From contig JAXMDK010000006.1 in NCBI GenBank assembly GCA_046348855.1, positions 93,301 through 157,300 of the forward strand: a stretch of 64,000 nucleotides of DNA, read 5' to 3'. A program made the position numbers and the translations under genes. Every line of letters begins with the position of its first letter. Position 1 is the stretch's first letter. This DNA comes from TMP-24 sp046348855. GTDB lineage: Bacteria; Pseudomonadota; Alphaproteobacteria; Rhodobacterales; Rhodobacteraceae. This document shows positions 18,474 to 26,386 of this stretch, piece by piece. The notes under the pieces are model-generated. The model had not been told where the DNA came from and ran no database searches. It saw only the letters and a program-made list of their open reading frames with translations.

Positions 18474-19649
18474 ATGACCGACATCGTGATTCTGGGGGGC
18501 GCGCGCACGGCGATCGGCAGTTTCGGCGGATCGCTGGCGGGGGTGGCGCCGGTCGATCTTGGCACGGTGGTGGCGAAGGCGGCGCTGGAGCGGTCGGGTG
18601 TGGCGCCCGGACAGATCGGGACGGTGGTCTTTGGCCATGTCATCAACACCGAGCCGCGCGACATGTACCTGAGCCGGGTGGCCGCGATGCAGGCCGGGGT
18701 GCCGGACCGGGTGCCGGCGATGAACGTCAACCGGCTGTGCGGGTCGGGGGTGCAGGCAATCGTCAGCGCGACCCAGGCGCTGGCGCTGGGCGAGGCCGAG
18801 TTCGCGCTGGCCGGCGGGGCGGAATGCATGAGCCGGTCGCCCCATATCCTGCCGACGGCGCGCTTTGGCCAGAAGATGGGCGATACGAAAGCCATCGACA
18901 TGATGACCGGCGCCCTGACCTGCCCGTTCGGGACCGGCCATATGGGGATTACTGCCGAAAATGTCGCCGCCGAGCAGGCGGTGAGCCGCGAGGATCAGGA
19001 TGCCTTCGCGCTGGAAAGCCAGGCGCGGGCGGCGCGGGCGATTGCCGAGGGCCGGTTTGCCGGGCAGATCGTGCCGGTCGAGCTGACCACCCGCAAGGGT
19101 GTGGTGCATTTCGATCGCGACGAACATCCCAAGGCCACGAGCCTTGAGGCGCTGGCCGGGCTGAAGCCCGCCTTCCGCAAGGACGGGACGGTGACGGCCG
19201 GCAACGCCAGCGGTATCAATGACGGCGCGGCGGCGCTGGTCCTGGCGCGGGCGGAGGCGGCGGAACGGGCGGGCCTGCGGCCCCGGGCCCGCATCGTCGG
19301 CCATGCCGTCGCCGGGGTCCGGCCCGAGGTCATGGGGATCGGGCCGGTGCCGGCGGTGCGGGCGCTTCTGGACCGGACCGGGCTGGCCGCCGGCGATTTC
19401 GACGTGATCGAATCGAACGAGGCCTTCGCCGCGCAGGCGATCGCGGTCAGCCGCGCGCTTGGCCTCGATTCGGCGCGGGTCAATCCCAACGGCGGCGCCA
19501 TCGCGCTGGGCCATCCGGTGGGTGCGACCGGCGCGATCCTCACGGTAAAGGCGCTTTACGAACTGGAACGGACCGGCGGGCGGCGGGCGCTGATCACCAT
19601 GTGCATCGGCGGCGGCCAGGGGATCGCGCTGGCCATCGAGCGGATCTGA
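18474..19649 (+). CDS. Acetyl-CoA C-acetyl/acyltransferase (thiolase)
   Basis: A 391-residue cytoplasmic thiolase of the biosynthetic type. The nucleophilic cysteine is C89 in NRLCGSGVQA. NEAFAAQA near residue 318, the histidine in NGGAIALGHPVGATGA near 348 and the second cysteine in CIGGGQGIA near 380 complete the active site. It condenses two acetyl-CoA or cleaves 3-ketoacyl-CoA; a role in polyhydroxybutyrate or acyl degradation is possible, but no phaB or phaC is adjacent. AAGGAGG lies before ATG 18474. Confidence 0.88.
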   Translation: MTDIVILGGARTAIGSFGGSLAGVAPVDLGTVVAKAALERSGVAPGQIGTVVFGHVINTEPRDMYLSRVAAMQAGVPDRVPAMNVNRLCGSGVQAIVSATQALALGEAEFALAGGAECMSRSPHILPTARFGQKMGDTKAIDMMTGALTCPFGTGHMGITAENVAAEQAVSREDQDAFALESQARAARAIAEGRFAGQIVPVELTTRKGVVHFDRDEHPKATSLEALAGLKPAFRKDGTVTAGNASGINDGAAALVLARAEAAERAGLRPRARIVGHAVAGVRPEVMGIGPVPAVRALLDRTGLAAGDFDVIESNEAFAAQAIAVSRALGLDSARVNPNGGAIALGHPVGATGAILTVKALYELERTGGRRALITMCIGGGQGIALAIERI

Positions 19650-19657
19650 GACGGAAG

Positions 19658-19710
19658 GGCGGGGGGGCGCTGCCCCACGAAGCCCCCCGGAGTATTTCGG
19701 CAAGGAAAAG
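19658..19710. repeat. Dispersed intergenic repeat, copy 3
   Basis: Directly after the thiolase stop: a GGGGGGGCGCTGCCCC hairpin half followed by CCCCCCGGAGTATTTCGG and a CAAGGAAAAG tail. The tail and core match the arms of the palindromic copy at 22481-22560 almost base for base. It lies between convergent genes (thiolase and rsmD). Confidence 0.65.
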
Positions 19711-19719
19711 CCCCGGGGA

Positions 19720-20283
19720 TTAGGTCGCGTGGCGCAGAAGCGTGACCACGGTGCCGCCGTAGGTGCGCTGGTCGAGTTGCAGGAGCGCGGGCGGCGGGAC
19801 CGGCGGAGCCTTTTCTTCCCAGACGATGATGGCGCCGGGCGCCAGCCAACCGCCGGCCAGGCAAGCGACGAGCGCCGCCTCGCCCAGGGATTTGCCGTAG
19901 GGCGGGTCGAGGAAGACCAGGCCGAAAGGCAGGCCGCGATGGGCGCCGGGCCGGGTGGCGTCGCGGGCGAGAACTTCGGTGCGGTCGGCGGCGCGCATCA
20001 GGGCGATATTGCGGGCCAGAAGTGCGCGGGCAACGGGTCCGTCATCGACGAAGGTCGCCTGTGCCGCGCCGCGCGACAGGGCTTCAAGACCCAGCGCCCC
20101 GGTGCCGGCGAAAAGGTCGAGCACCCGCGCGCCCGTGACCGGATTGCCGTAGCCGCCGTTCAGGAGCAGGTTGAAAATCGCCTCGCGCACGCGATCCGAG
20201 GTTGGGCGCAGATGGGCGGCGGCATCGCCGGCGCCGACATCGGCCAGCCTCAACCCGCGCCGCGCGCCGCCGATGATCCTCAT
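19720..20283 (-). CDS. rsmD: 16S rRNA (guanine-966-N2)-methyltransferase
   Basis: A 187-residue SAM-dependent RNA methylase modifying G966 of 16S rRNA. The N-terminus MRIIGGARRGLRL and RPTSDRVREAIFNLL near residue 30 are characteristic. The SAM loop DLFAGTGALGLEALSRGA is near 57 and the catalytic LDPPYGKSL near 125. Its ATG overlaps the stop of the upstream flavin reductase gene in an ATGA, so they are a coupled pair. Confidence 0.9.
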   Translation of the reverse strand: MRIIGGARRGLRLADVGAGDAAAHLRPTSDRVREAIFNLLLNGGYGNPVTGARVLDLFAGTGALGLEALSRGAAQATFVDDGPVARALLARNIALMRAADRTEVLARDATRPGAHRGLPFGLVFLDPPYGKSLGEAALVACLAGGWLAPGAIIVWEEKAPPVPPPALLQLDQRTYGGTVVTLLRHAT

Positions 20284-21486
20284 GGTTTCAGAAGCGCCTT
20301 GAGATCGGTGGCCGGGTCGGCGACCACGGCGGGCGCGGGGGACTTGCCGGCCTCGATCAGCCGCTTGCCGATCATGTAGGCGCGGCTGTCGTTCATGGCG
20401 TCGATGGCGATCAGCCGGTCGCCCCGGTAGTACCAGAACGACACCGCCCCGTCGTCGCCGGCGCGGGTGGCGATGTGGTCGTAGCCGGTGTTCAGGCCGG
20501 CAATCTGCAGCTTGGCGTCATACTGGTCCGACCAGAACCACGGTTTGGCGGCATAGGCTGGGCGGCGCCCAGCATGTTCGCGGCCACGCATTCGGCCTGG
20601 TCGATGGCGTTGCCGACGCTTTCCAGTCGGATGCGGCCCCCGTTGTGTGGGAACGAGGCGCAGTCGCCCGCCGCCCAGATGTGGGGGTCGGAGGTGCGGC
20701 CCAGTTCATCGGTGCGGATGCCGTTGTCGATGGCGAGGCCCGCCGCCGCGCCAGCGCGGTGTCGGGCAGGATGCCGATGCCGACGATGGCGACGTCGGCG
20801 GCGATCTCGCGCCCGTCGGCGAGGCGGGCGCCGGTGACGCGGTCCTCGCCCAGCAGCCGGTCGAGGCCGGTGCCTTCGATCACCGTCACGCCGTGATCCT
20901 GGTGCAGCTTGCGGAAGTAGGCCGAGGTTTCAGGCGCGGCGACGCGCTGGAGGATGCGGGGAGCGGCCTCGATCACCGTGACCTGAAGCCCGAGCTTGGC
21001 CGCGACCGCCGCGGCCTCAAGCCCGATGTAGCCGCCGCCGACCACCAGCGCGCGGCCGCCGCGACGCAGGACCGGCTCCATCGCATCGACATCGGCGAGG
21101 GTGCGGACGGTGAAGACATTGGCGAGCGCGCCGCCGATGGCGGCGGGCAGCGCGCGTGGCCGGGCGCCGGTGGTCAGCGCCAGCTGGTCATAGGTAAGCG
21201 TCTCGCCGCCGACGGTCACGGTGCGGGCCGCCGGGTCGATGGCGGTGACCGGCGCACCCAGCCGCAGGGTGACGTGCTGGTCGGCCCAGAAGGACGGCGC
21301 GCGCAGGTAAAGCCGCTCCAGCTCCATGTCGCCCAGCAGGTAGGCCTTGGACAGGGGCGGGCGCTGGTAGGGGGGCGCGGGCTCCTCGCCGACCAGCGTC
21401 ACTGCGCCCTGATAGCCGAGCGCCCGCAGCTTGGCGGCCAACGATGCACCAGCCTGGCCGGCGCCCACGATCACGATACCCGACAT
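20280..21486 (-). pseudogene. Ferredoxin-reductase-type FAD oxidoreductase, interrupted by two frameshifts
   Basis: Read through two single-base deletions, this encodes a full-length NAD(P)H reductase of about 402 residues, of the rhodocoxin/putidaredoxin reductase kind. It has an FAD GxGxxG (IVIVGAGQAGASLAAKL) at the N-terminus, an NAD motif ALVVGGGYIGLEAAAVAAKLG (landmark GGGYIGLE) near residue 145, and a C-terminus KPWFWSDQYDAKLQIAG. One base appears lost near 20738-20752, after ILPDTALA, and another near 20556-20562, before YAAKPW. Both are in G/C-rich tracts and all three pieces are intact domains, so sequencing error is likely. Its partner ferredoxin is not in the window. Confidence 0.8.
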
Positions 21487-21563
21487 CGACTTCCCCTCTG
21501 GCCCTTCGCGGGGCGGACCCTATATCGTCTGGGGTGGTCAAGGCAACGCGGGAGGACAAGGCG

Positions 21564-22049
21564 ATGGCACTTTCGGTAGGCGGGCGGATGCCCGAGGCTC
21601 AACTGGTGACGATGGGCGCGGACGGGCCGGTGACGGTGCGGCTGGGCGACCGGCTGAAGGGCCGCAAGGTAGTGGTCTTCGCCCTGCCCGGCGCTTTTAC
21701 CGGGCCCTGCACGACCGCGCATGTCCCGAGCTTCATCCGCACCGCCGACGCATTCCGCGCCAGGGGCGTCGACGAGATCATCTGCATTTCGGTGAACGAT
21801 CCCTTCACGCTGAAGGCCTGGGGCGAGGCGACCGGTGCGACCAAGGCGGGGATCACCCATCTTGGCGATGCCGACGGGTCGATGACCCGCGGGCTGGGGC
21901 TGGATTTCACCGCGCCGCATCTGGGCCTGATCGGGCGGTCGAACCGCTATGCGGCGCTGGTCGAGGATGGCACGATCACCCGGCTGAATGTCGACAAGCC
22001 CGGCGAATGCAACATCTCGCAGGGTGAGGCGCTGCTGGCCACGCTGTAG
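21564..22049 (+). CDS. Peroxiredoxin (Prx5 family)
   Basis: A 161-residue thiol peroxidase reducing hydrogen and organic peroxides. The peroxidatic cysteine is C49 in PGAFTGPCTTAHVPSF, the Prx5-type motif. VNDPFTLKAWGEATGA near residue 80 and DGSMTRGLGL near 107 are also typical. GGGAGG lies nine bases before ATG 21564, so the longer frame from 21444 is rejected. It is divergent from the flavin reductase, with about 77 bases for both promoters. Confidence 0.9.
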   Translation: MALSVGGRMPEAQLVTMGADGPVTVRLGDRLKGRKVVVFALPGAFTGPCTTAHVPSFIRTADAFRARGVDEIICISVNDPFTLKAWGEATGATKAGITHLGDADGSMTRGLGLDFTAPHLGLIGRSNRYAALVEDGTITRLNVDKPGECNISQGEALLATL

Positions 22050-22068
22050 GCCGGTTTACCGCGCCGCG

Positions 22069-22461
22069 TCAGGGGGCCTTCGCGGCCCCCTTCTGCCGGG
22101 CGTGCAGTTCGCACAGGCAGGCGACGGGTTCGGAATGGTCGGTCTGCACCTCGGCCGGCCCGGCCAGCCGGTCGAGCCGCTGGGCCAGCGTGATGTCCAG
22201 CGCCGACAGGCCGCCGGCCTCGTGAGTGGTCAGCGTCACGTCGACGACATTGTAGACGTTCGACCATTCGGGATGGTGGTTCAGCTTTTCCGCCGCCAGG
22301 GCGGCGCGCGACATGAAGCCCCAGGCTTCGGAGAAGCTTTTGAATTTCCAAATCTTGCGCAGGGCGTCGCGGTCCGGCACGGCGCGCCAGCCGGTACTGC
22401 CCAGGGCGGGCAGGTCGCGGGCGCGCTCGTCGGGGCCAAGCGGGGCGGTCGGGGCAGTCAC
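22069..22461 (-). CDS. Pterin-4a-carbinolamine dehydratase-like protein
   Basis: A 130-residue protein with the PCD fold: W-R-A-V near residue 25, FSEAWGFMSRAALAAEKLNHHPEW (key motif NHHPEW near 60) and VDVTLTTHEAGGLSALDITLA near 72. PCDs dehydrate hydroxytetrahydrobiopterin in pterin recycling or act in cofactor and redox side roles. GTG 22461 is chosen because AAGGAGG lies just upstream; an ATG at 22497 would place the start inside a repeat. It carries an extra C-terminal tail of about 30 residues with a CLC motif. Confidence 0.8.
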   Translation of the reverse strand: MTAPTAPLGPDERARDLPALGSTGWRAVPDRDALRKIWKFKSFSEAWGFMSRAALAAEKLNHHPEWSNVYNVVDVTLTTHEAGGLSALDITLAQRLDRLAGPAEVQTDHSEPVACLCELHARQKGAAKAP

Positions 22462-22480
22462 GGCGGGCCTCCTTCCCTTG

Positions 22481-22560
22481 GTTTTTCCTTTGGTCAAATA
22501 CTCCCGCCGGAGGCGGAAAACTTCAATGCCTCCGGCGGGAGTATTTGGGCAAGGAAAAGC
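22481..22560. repeat. Head-to-head pair of the dispersed repeat, a long perfect palindrome
   Basis: Arms 22495-22514 and 22528-22547 are a perfect 20-bp inverted repeat (CAAATACTCCCGCCGGAGGC and its complement) around a 13-base centre. The flanks (AAGGAAAAACC-like) continue the match with small gaps. Each arm plus flank equals the core and tail of the repeat at 19658, so this is two copies in opposite orientation. It lies between two minus-strand genes (DUF482 and the dehydratase) and may form a strong terminator-like hairpin. Confidence 0.75.
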
Positions 22561-23733
22561 CTAATCGCCGGACTTGCGGAAAGGGCCGAGGTCGGCCAGC
22601 GCACCGATTTCCTCGCCGACGGCGGCGCGCTCGGATTGCAGGTAGCGGGCGATGGCGGCGCGCAGGCCGGGGTCGGCGATCCAGTGCAGCGAATGGGTTT
22701 CGGCGGGCAGGTAGCCGCGTGCCAGCTTGTGTTCGCCCTGGGCGCCGGCCTCGACCCGCGACAGGCCGGCGTCGATCGCATGATCGATGGCCTGATAGTA
22801 GCAGCATTCGAAATGCAGGCAGGGATGATCCTCGATCGCGCCCCAGTAGCGGCCGTAAAGCGTGTCGCGGCCGAGGAAGTTCAGCGCCCCCGCGACCGGG
22901 CGGCCGCCGCGCTCGGCGAGGATCAGGAGGATGTCGTCGCGCATGGTGGCGTGCAGTTCGTCGAAGAAGGCGCGGGTCAGATAGGGATGGCCCCATTTGC
23001 GGCTGCCGGTGTCCTGGTAGAAGTCCCAGAAGGCGTCCCAATGGCGCGGTTCGATGGCGTTGCCAGTCAGGCGGTGGATCGTGCCGCCGAAGGATTGCGC
23101 GGTGGCGCGTTCCTTGCGGATCGCCTTGCGCTTGCGCGAGGACAGCGCGCCGAGGAAGTCGTCGAAGCCGGTATAGGACTGGTTCAGCCAGTGGAACTGC
23201 TGCGAGAGGCGCGGCAATAGCCCGAGGCCGGCGCCCATGCGGCTTTCGGCGGCGGTGCAGAAGGTGATGTGGAAGGAGGAGAGCCGGGTCCGCTCGGCGA
23301 TCTGCAGGGCGGCGGCGATCAACGCCTCGGCGGTCTGGCCGTCGTCGCCCGGCGCGGTCAGCAGCCGGCGGCCGGTGACGGGGGTGAAAGGCACCGCCGA
23401 CTGAAGCTTGGGGTAGTAGCGCCCGCCCGCGTGTTCCCAGGCATCGGCCCAATGGTGGTCGAAGATATATTCGCCCTGGCTGTGGCTTTTCAGGTAGAGC
23501 GGCAGGACTCCGGCGATCCGGCCGTCCCGGCGGGCAACCAGATGGCAGGGCGTCCAGCCGCTGCCCGGCCCGACCGACCCCGACCGTTCCAGCGCCGACA
23601 GGAAGCGGTGGGTGCTGAACGGATCGACGGGCCGGCCGGTGGCGGCTTCGGGGCAGGCGCAGGCGTCCCACTCGGCAGCCCCGATCTCGGCGAGGCTGGC
23701 GATGCGGGTGATCTCGGTCGCGGGGGCGCGCAT
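22561..23733 (-). CDS. DUF482 (COG3146) acyl-CoA N-acyltransferase-like protein
   Basis: A 390-residue protein of the DUF482 family, a GNAT/FemAB-like fold. Conserved segments are SLAEIGAAEWDAC near the N-terminus, PFSTHRFLSALE near 40, FHITFCTAAE near 155, SRKRKAIRKERA near 198 and CYYQAIDHAIDAGLSRVEAGAQGEHKLARGY (landmarks GAQGEHKLARGY) near 320. Biochemical function is not established for most members. It lies seven bases after the GDPD stop, third in the RidA-GDPD-DUF482 operon. Confidence 0.8.
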   Translation of the reverse strand: MRAPATEITRIASLAEIGAAEWDACACPEAATGRPVDPFSTHRFLSALERSGSVGPGSGWTPCHLVARRDGRIAGVLPLYLKSHSQGEYIFDHHWADAWEHAGGRYYPKLQSAVPFTPVTGRRLLTAPGDDGQTAEALIAAALQIAERTRLSSFHITFCTAAESRMGAGLGLLPRLSQQFHWLNQSYTGFDDFLGALSSRKRKAIRKERATAQSFGGTIHRLTGNAIEPRHWDAFWDFYQDTGSRKWGHPYLTRAFFDELHATMRDDILLILAERGGRPVAGALNFLGRDTLYGRYWGAIEDHPCLHFECCYYQAIDHAIDAGLSRVEAGAQGEHKLARGYLPAETHSLHWIADPGLRAAIARYLQSERAAVGEEIGALADLGPFRKSGD

Positions 23734-23739
23734 GGCGGA

Positions 23740-24516
23740 TCAGGCGGCGTGGGCTGCCGGATAATGTTCGAAGGTCACATTCTCGGCGATGCGACGGGCC
23801 TCGGCCTCGGCCTCGGGCGAACGGATCGTCCAGCAGAGGATGTGGATGCCGTCGGCCTTGAGCGCGGCGACCAGCGGGCGGCCGAGGTCGGAGGCCTCGT
23901 GCGAGATGAAGCAGGAGCCGGTGGCGTGCAAGTCGGGGATGTCGCGCAGCCGGTCGCGCACCGCGGCGGGCAAAAGCGGCCAGTCGGCTGGGCGGAAGGC
24001 GCTGGTGGTCAGGCCGCGCGGCAGGTGCGGCGCGGCGGCGGCCAAAGCGGCGACCGAATGGGGGTTGAAGGACATCAGCGCGACCGGCCCCCGGTAGCCC
24101 TGCAGGTCGGCGGCGACCGCCCGTTCCAGATCGCCCACCGCCGGGCCCATGGCGCCGTCCTGGTCCTTGATCTCGATCAGGAGCGGCACCCGCCCGGCGA
24201 CGAGGGACAGGATTTCGGCCAGCGTCGGGATGCCCTCGTCCGCGCCGAGCAGCGTCAGCGCGCCGAGTTCGGTAGCGGTCCGGCCGCGGATGCGGCCGGG
24301 CTGGCCGGTCAGGCGGCGCAGGTCGTAATCGTGAAAGACCATCGGCACCCCATCGGCAGAGGGTTGGATGTCGATCTCGATCGCATAGCCGGCGGCGATG
24401 GCGGCCCGTACCGCGGCGCGCGAGTTTTCCGGCCGGCCCGCCGCCCGATCATGCAGCGCCCGGTGGGCGATCGGCAGGGCGAGGAAGGCGGGCGGCAGGG
24501 CGGCGCGGTCGGCCAT
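23740..24516 (-). CDS. Glycerophosphodiester phosphodiesterase
   Basis: A 258-residue GDPD-family TIM-barrel enzyme hydrolysing glycerophosphodiesters to glycerol-3-phosphate and an alcohol. AHRALHDRAAGRPENS near residue 18 (HR...PENS), EIDIQPSADGVPMVFHDYDLRRLT near 45 and LLIEIKDQ near 112 carry the metal and catalytic residues. No signal peptide is seen, so it acts in the cytoplasm. Its ATG overlaps the RidA stop by one base (TGATG). Confidence 0.85.
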   Translation of the reverse strand: MADRAALPPAFLALPIAHRALHDRAAGRPENSRAAVRAAIAAGYAIEIDIQPSADGVPMVFHDYDLRRLTGQPGRIRGRTATELGALTLLGADEGIPTLAEILSLVAGRVPLLIEIKDQDGAMGPAVGDLERAVAADLQGYRGPVALMSFNPHSVAALAAAAPHLPRGLTTSAFRPADWPLLPAAVRDRLRDIPDLHATGSCFISHEASDLGRPLVAALKADGIHILCWTIRSPEAEAEARRIAENVTFEHYPAAHAA

Positions 24517-24980
24517 CAGCGCACCTGGAAGATCGCTTCGATCTCGACCGCGACGCCCAGCGGCAGGGCCGGGGCCGAAACCGCCGAGCGGGAATGGCGC
24601 CCGGCGTCGCCCAGCACCTCGACGAGGAAGTCGGAGCAGCCGTTGATGACCTTGGGCTGGTCGGTGAAATCGGCGGTCGAGTTGACGAAGCCGGTCAGCT
24701 TGACCACCCGGACCACGCGGTCGAGATCGCCGCCGCAGGCGGCGCGGGCCTGGGCGAGAAGGTTGATCGCGCAGCGGCGGGCGGCGGCGGCGCCGGCAGC
24801 AACATCCATATCGGCGCCGAGGCGGCCCTTGATGAGCTCGTCCGGCCCCTGGCTGATCTGGCCCGAGACGAAGACGAGATCGCCCACCTGCACGAAGGGG
24901 ACGTAGTTGGCCGCCGGGGCCGGGGCGTCGGGCAGGCTGACGCCCAGATCCTGAAGCCGACGTTCGATCTTTCCGCTCAT
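24516..24980 (-). CDS. RidA/YjgF-family protein
   Basis: A 154-residue protein of the RidA superfamily, whose founding members deaminate reactive enamine/imine intermediates from PLP enzymes. GDLVFVSGQISQGPDELIKGRLG near residue 32 and a VVRVVKLTGFVNS strand near 90 are family landmarks. It belongs to the longer YjgH/Rid-type subgroup, as the canonical C-terminal R-x-(A/C)-V-E-V arginine region reads PALPLGVAVEIEAIF without the classic Arg, so deaminase activity is uncertain. AGGAG lies six bases before ATG 24980. Confidence 0.78.
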   Translation of the reverse strand: MSGKIERRLQDLGVSLPDAPAPAANYVPFVQVGDLVFVSGQISQGPDELIKGRLGADMDVAAGAAAARRCAINLLAQARAACGGDLDRVVRVVKLTGFVNSTADFTDQPKVINGCSDFLVEVLGDAGRHSRSAVSAPALPLGVAVEIEAIFQVR

Positions 24981-25084
24981 GGGGTGCTCCTGTGCGATGC
25001 CCGGATTTTTGCGACTGAACCTAGCGACCAACGCCGGCAGGGGAAACCCAAATCGGCGGCGGCCGGGCAAAATGGCCGGGTCGT

Positions 25085-26386
25085 TCATCCGGCGCGGAAG
25101 GCCTGGCGGAAGTAGCGGGTGAGCGGTTCGGTCAGGATGGCGAGCGCGGTGCGGTGGCCGGTTTCGAGAAACACCTCGACCGGCATGCCGGGCACCAGCG
25201 GTTCGGGACCGGCGCGCCGGGCTTCGGCGGCAGGAAGCTCGATCTCGGCCCGGTAGAAGGCCGGGCCGCTGGTGCCGTCGGCCATCGTGTCCGGTGACAG
25301 GCGAGTGACGCGGCCGGTGATGTCGGGCGTGGTGCGGCTGTCGAAGGTGGCGATGCGCAGGCTGGCGGTCTGGCCGATTGCCACCTGGTCGATGTCGGCG
25401 GGGGCGATGCGTACCTCGACCACCAGCGGTCGGCCGGCGGGCAGGATGTCGAGTATCGGTTCGGCCGGGAGGACGACGGCGGAAACCGAGGTGAACCGAA
25501 GCCCGAGAACGGTGCCGTCGAGCGGTGCGCGCAGGTCGGCGGCGGCGATGCGGTGGCGCAACCGCGCAGTGCGGTCGGCAAGATCGGCGAGCGCGGGGTC
25601 AATGTCGGCGAGGCGGGCCAGCGCCTGGTCGCGGGCCACGCGGTCGAGGTTGAGAGCTTGCAGGTCAGCCTCGTCGATGCGGCCCTGAGCCTGAGCGCGG
25701 CTGGCGTCGACGCCGGCAGCGAGTCCGTCAATGTGGGCAAGATCGGCCTTGATTGCCGAGACGCGGCCACCCTCGGCCAGGCCCTGCGCGAGGAGAGCAG
25801 CCTGGCGGTCGAGATCCTCGGTCAGAAGCCGGCGCTGGCGGTCGAGCGCGGCGGCCTGCGCGCCTAGGGCGGCGATTTCGGCCCGGGCGTCGCGTCCCCG
25901 TAGGGTGAGTGCCGAGCGTTCGGCCGTGCGGGCGGCGCGGCGAGCCTGAAACAGCGCCTGTTCTTGCGCCACGAGGTCGGTGAGCGCCGGCTGTCGGGCG
26001 ACGAGTGTTGCCAGGTCCGGCGGAAAGACGGGTGCGGAGGCGCCATCACGTTCGGCGCGGAGTCGGGCGGCCTCAGCCAAGAGGCGGGCCAACTGGCCTT
26101 CGGCGAGGGTGAGCGCGGCCCGGTCGTCGGTGGTGTCGAGGCGCAGCAGGATCTGGCCGGCCGCGACCCTGTCGCCCTCGGCGACGAGGATGGCGGCGAT
26201 GCGCCCACCATCGGGATGCTGAACGACCTGGCGGTTCTGTTCGACCTCGACCTGACCGGCGGCAATGACCGCGCCGCTGATCGGCACCAGCGCCGCCCAG
26301 CCGAGAAAGCCCGCGGCGAAGAGAATCAGGGCCAGCGCTCCGGCCAGAAGCGGCGGGCGCAACCGGGCGCGAAGGTCGCCGGTCAT
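25085..26386 (-). CDS. Type I secretion membrane-fusion protein (HlyD family)
   Basis: A 433-residue periplasmic adaptor of the PrtE/AprE/HlyD kind. A single N-terminal membrane helix spans about residues 13-35. The first half-lipoyl/barrel segment is VEVEQNRQVVQHPDGGRIAAILVAEGD near 46. A long Ala/Arg/Gln-rich coiled coil runs from about 85 to 265. The beta-barrel RAPLDGTVLGLRFTS lies near 285. It would bridge the inner-membrane ATPase and a TolC-type channel. Its ATG overlaps the stop of the upstream ATPase gene. No outer-membrane channel or obvious secreted substrate is in the window. Confidence 0.88.
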   Translation of the reverse strand: MTGDLRARLRPPLLAGALALILFAAGFLGWAALVPISGAVIAAGQVEVEQNRQVVQHPDGGRIAAILVAEGDRVAAGQILLRLDTTDDRAALTLAEGQLARLLAEAARLRAERDGASAPVFPPDLATLVARQPALTDLVAQEQALFQARRAARTAERSALTLRGRDARAEIAALGAQAAALDRQRRLLTEDLDRQAALLAQGLAEGGRVSAIKADLAHIDGLAAGVDASRAQAQGRIDEADLQALNLDRVARDQALARLADIDPALADLADRTARLRHRIAAADLRAPLDGTVLGLRFTSVSAVVLPAEPILDILPAGRPLVVEVRIAPADIDQVAIGQTASLRIATFDSRTTPDITGRVTRLSPDTMADGTSGPAFYRAEIELPAAEARRAGPEPLVPGMPVEVFLETGHRTALAILTEPLTRYFRQAFRAG

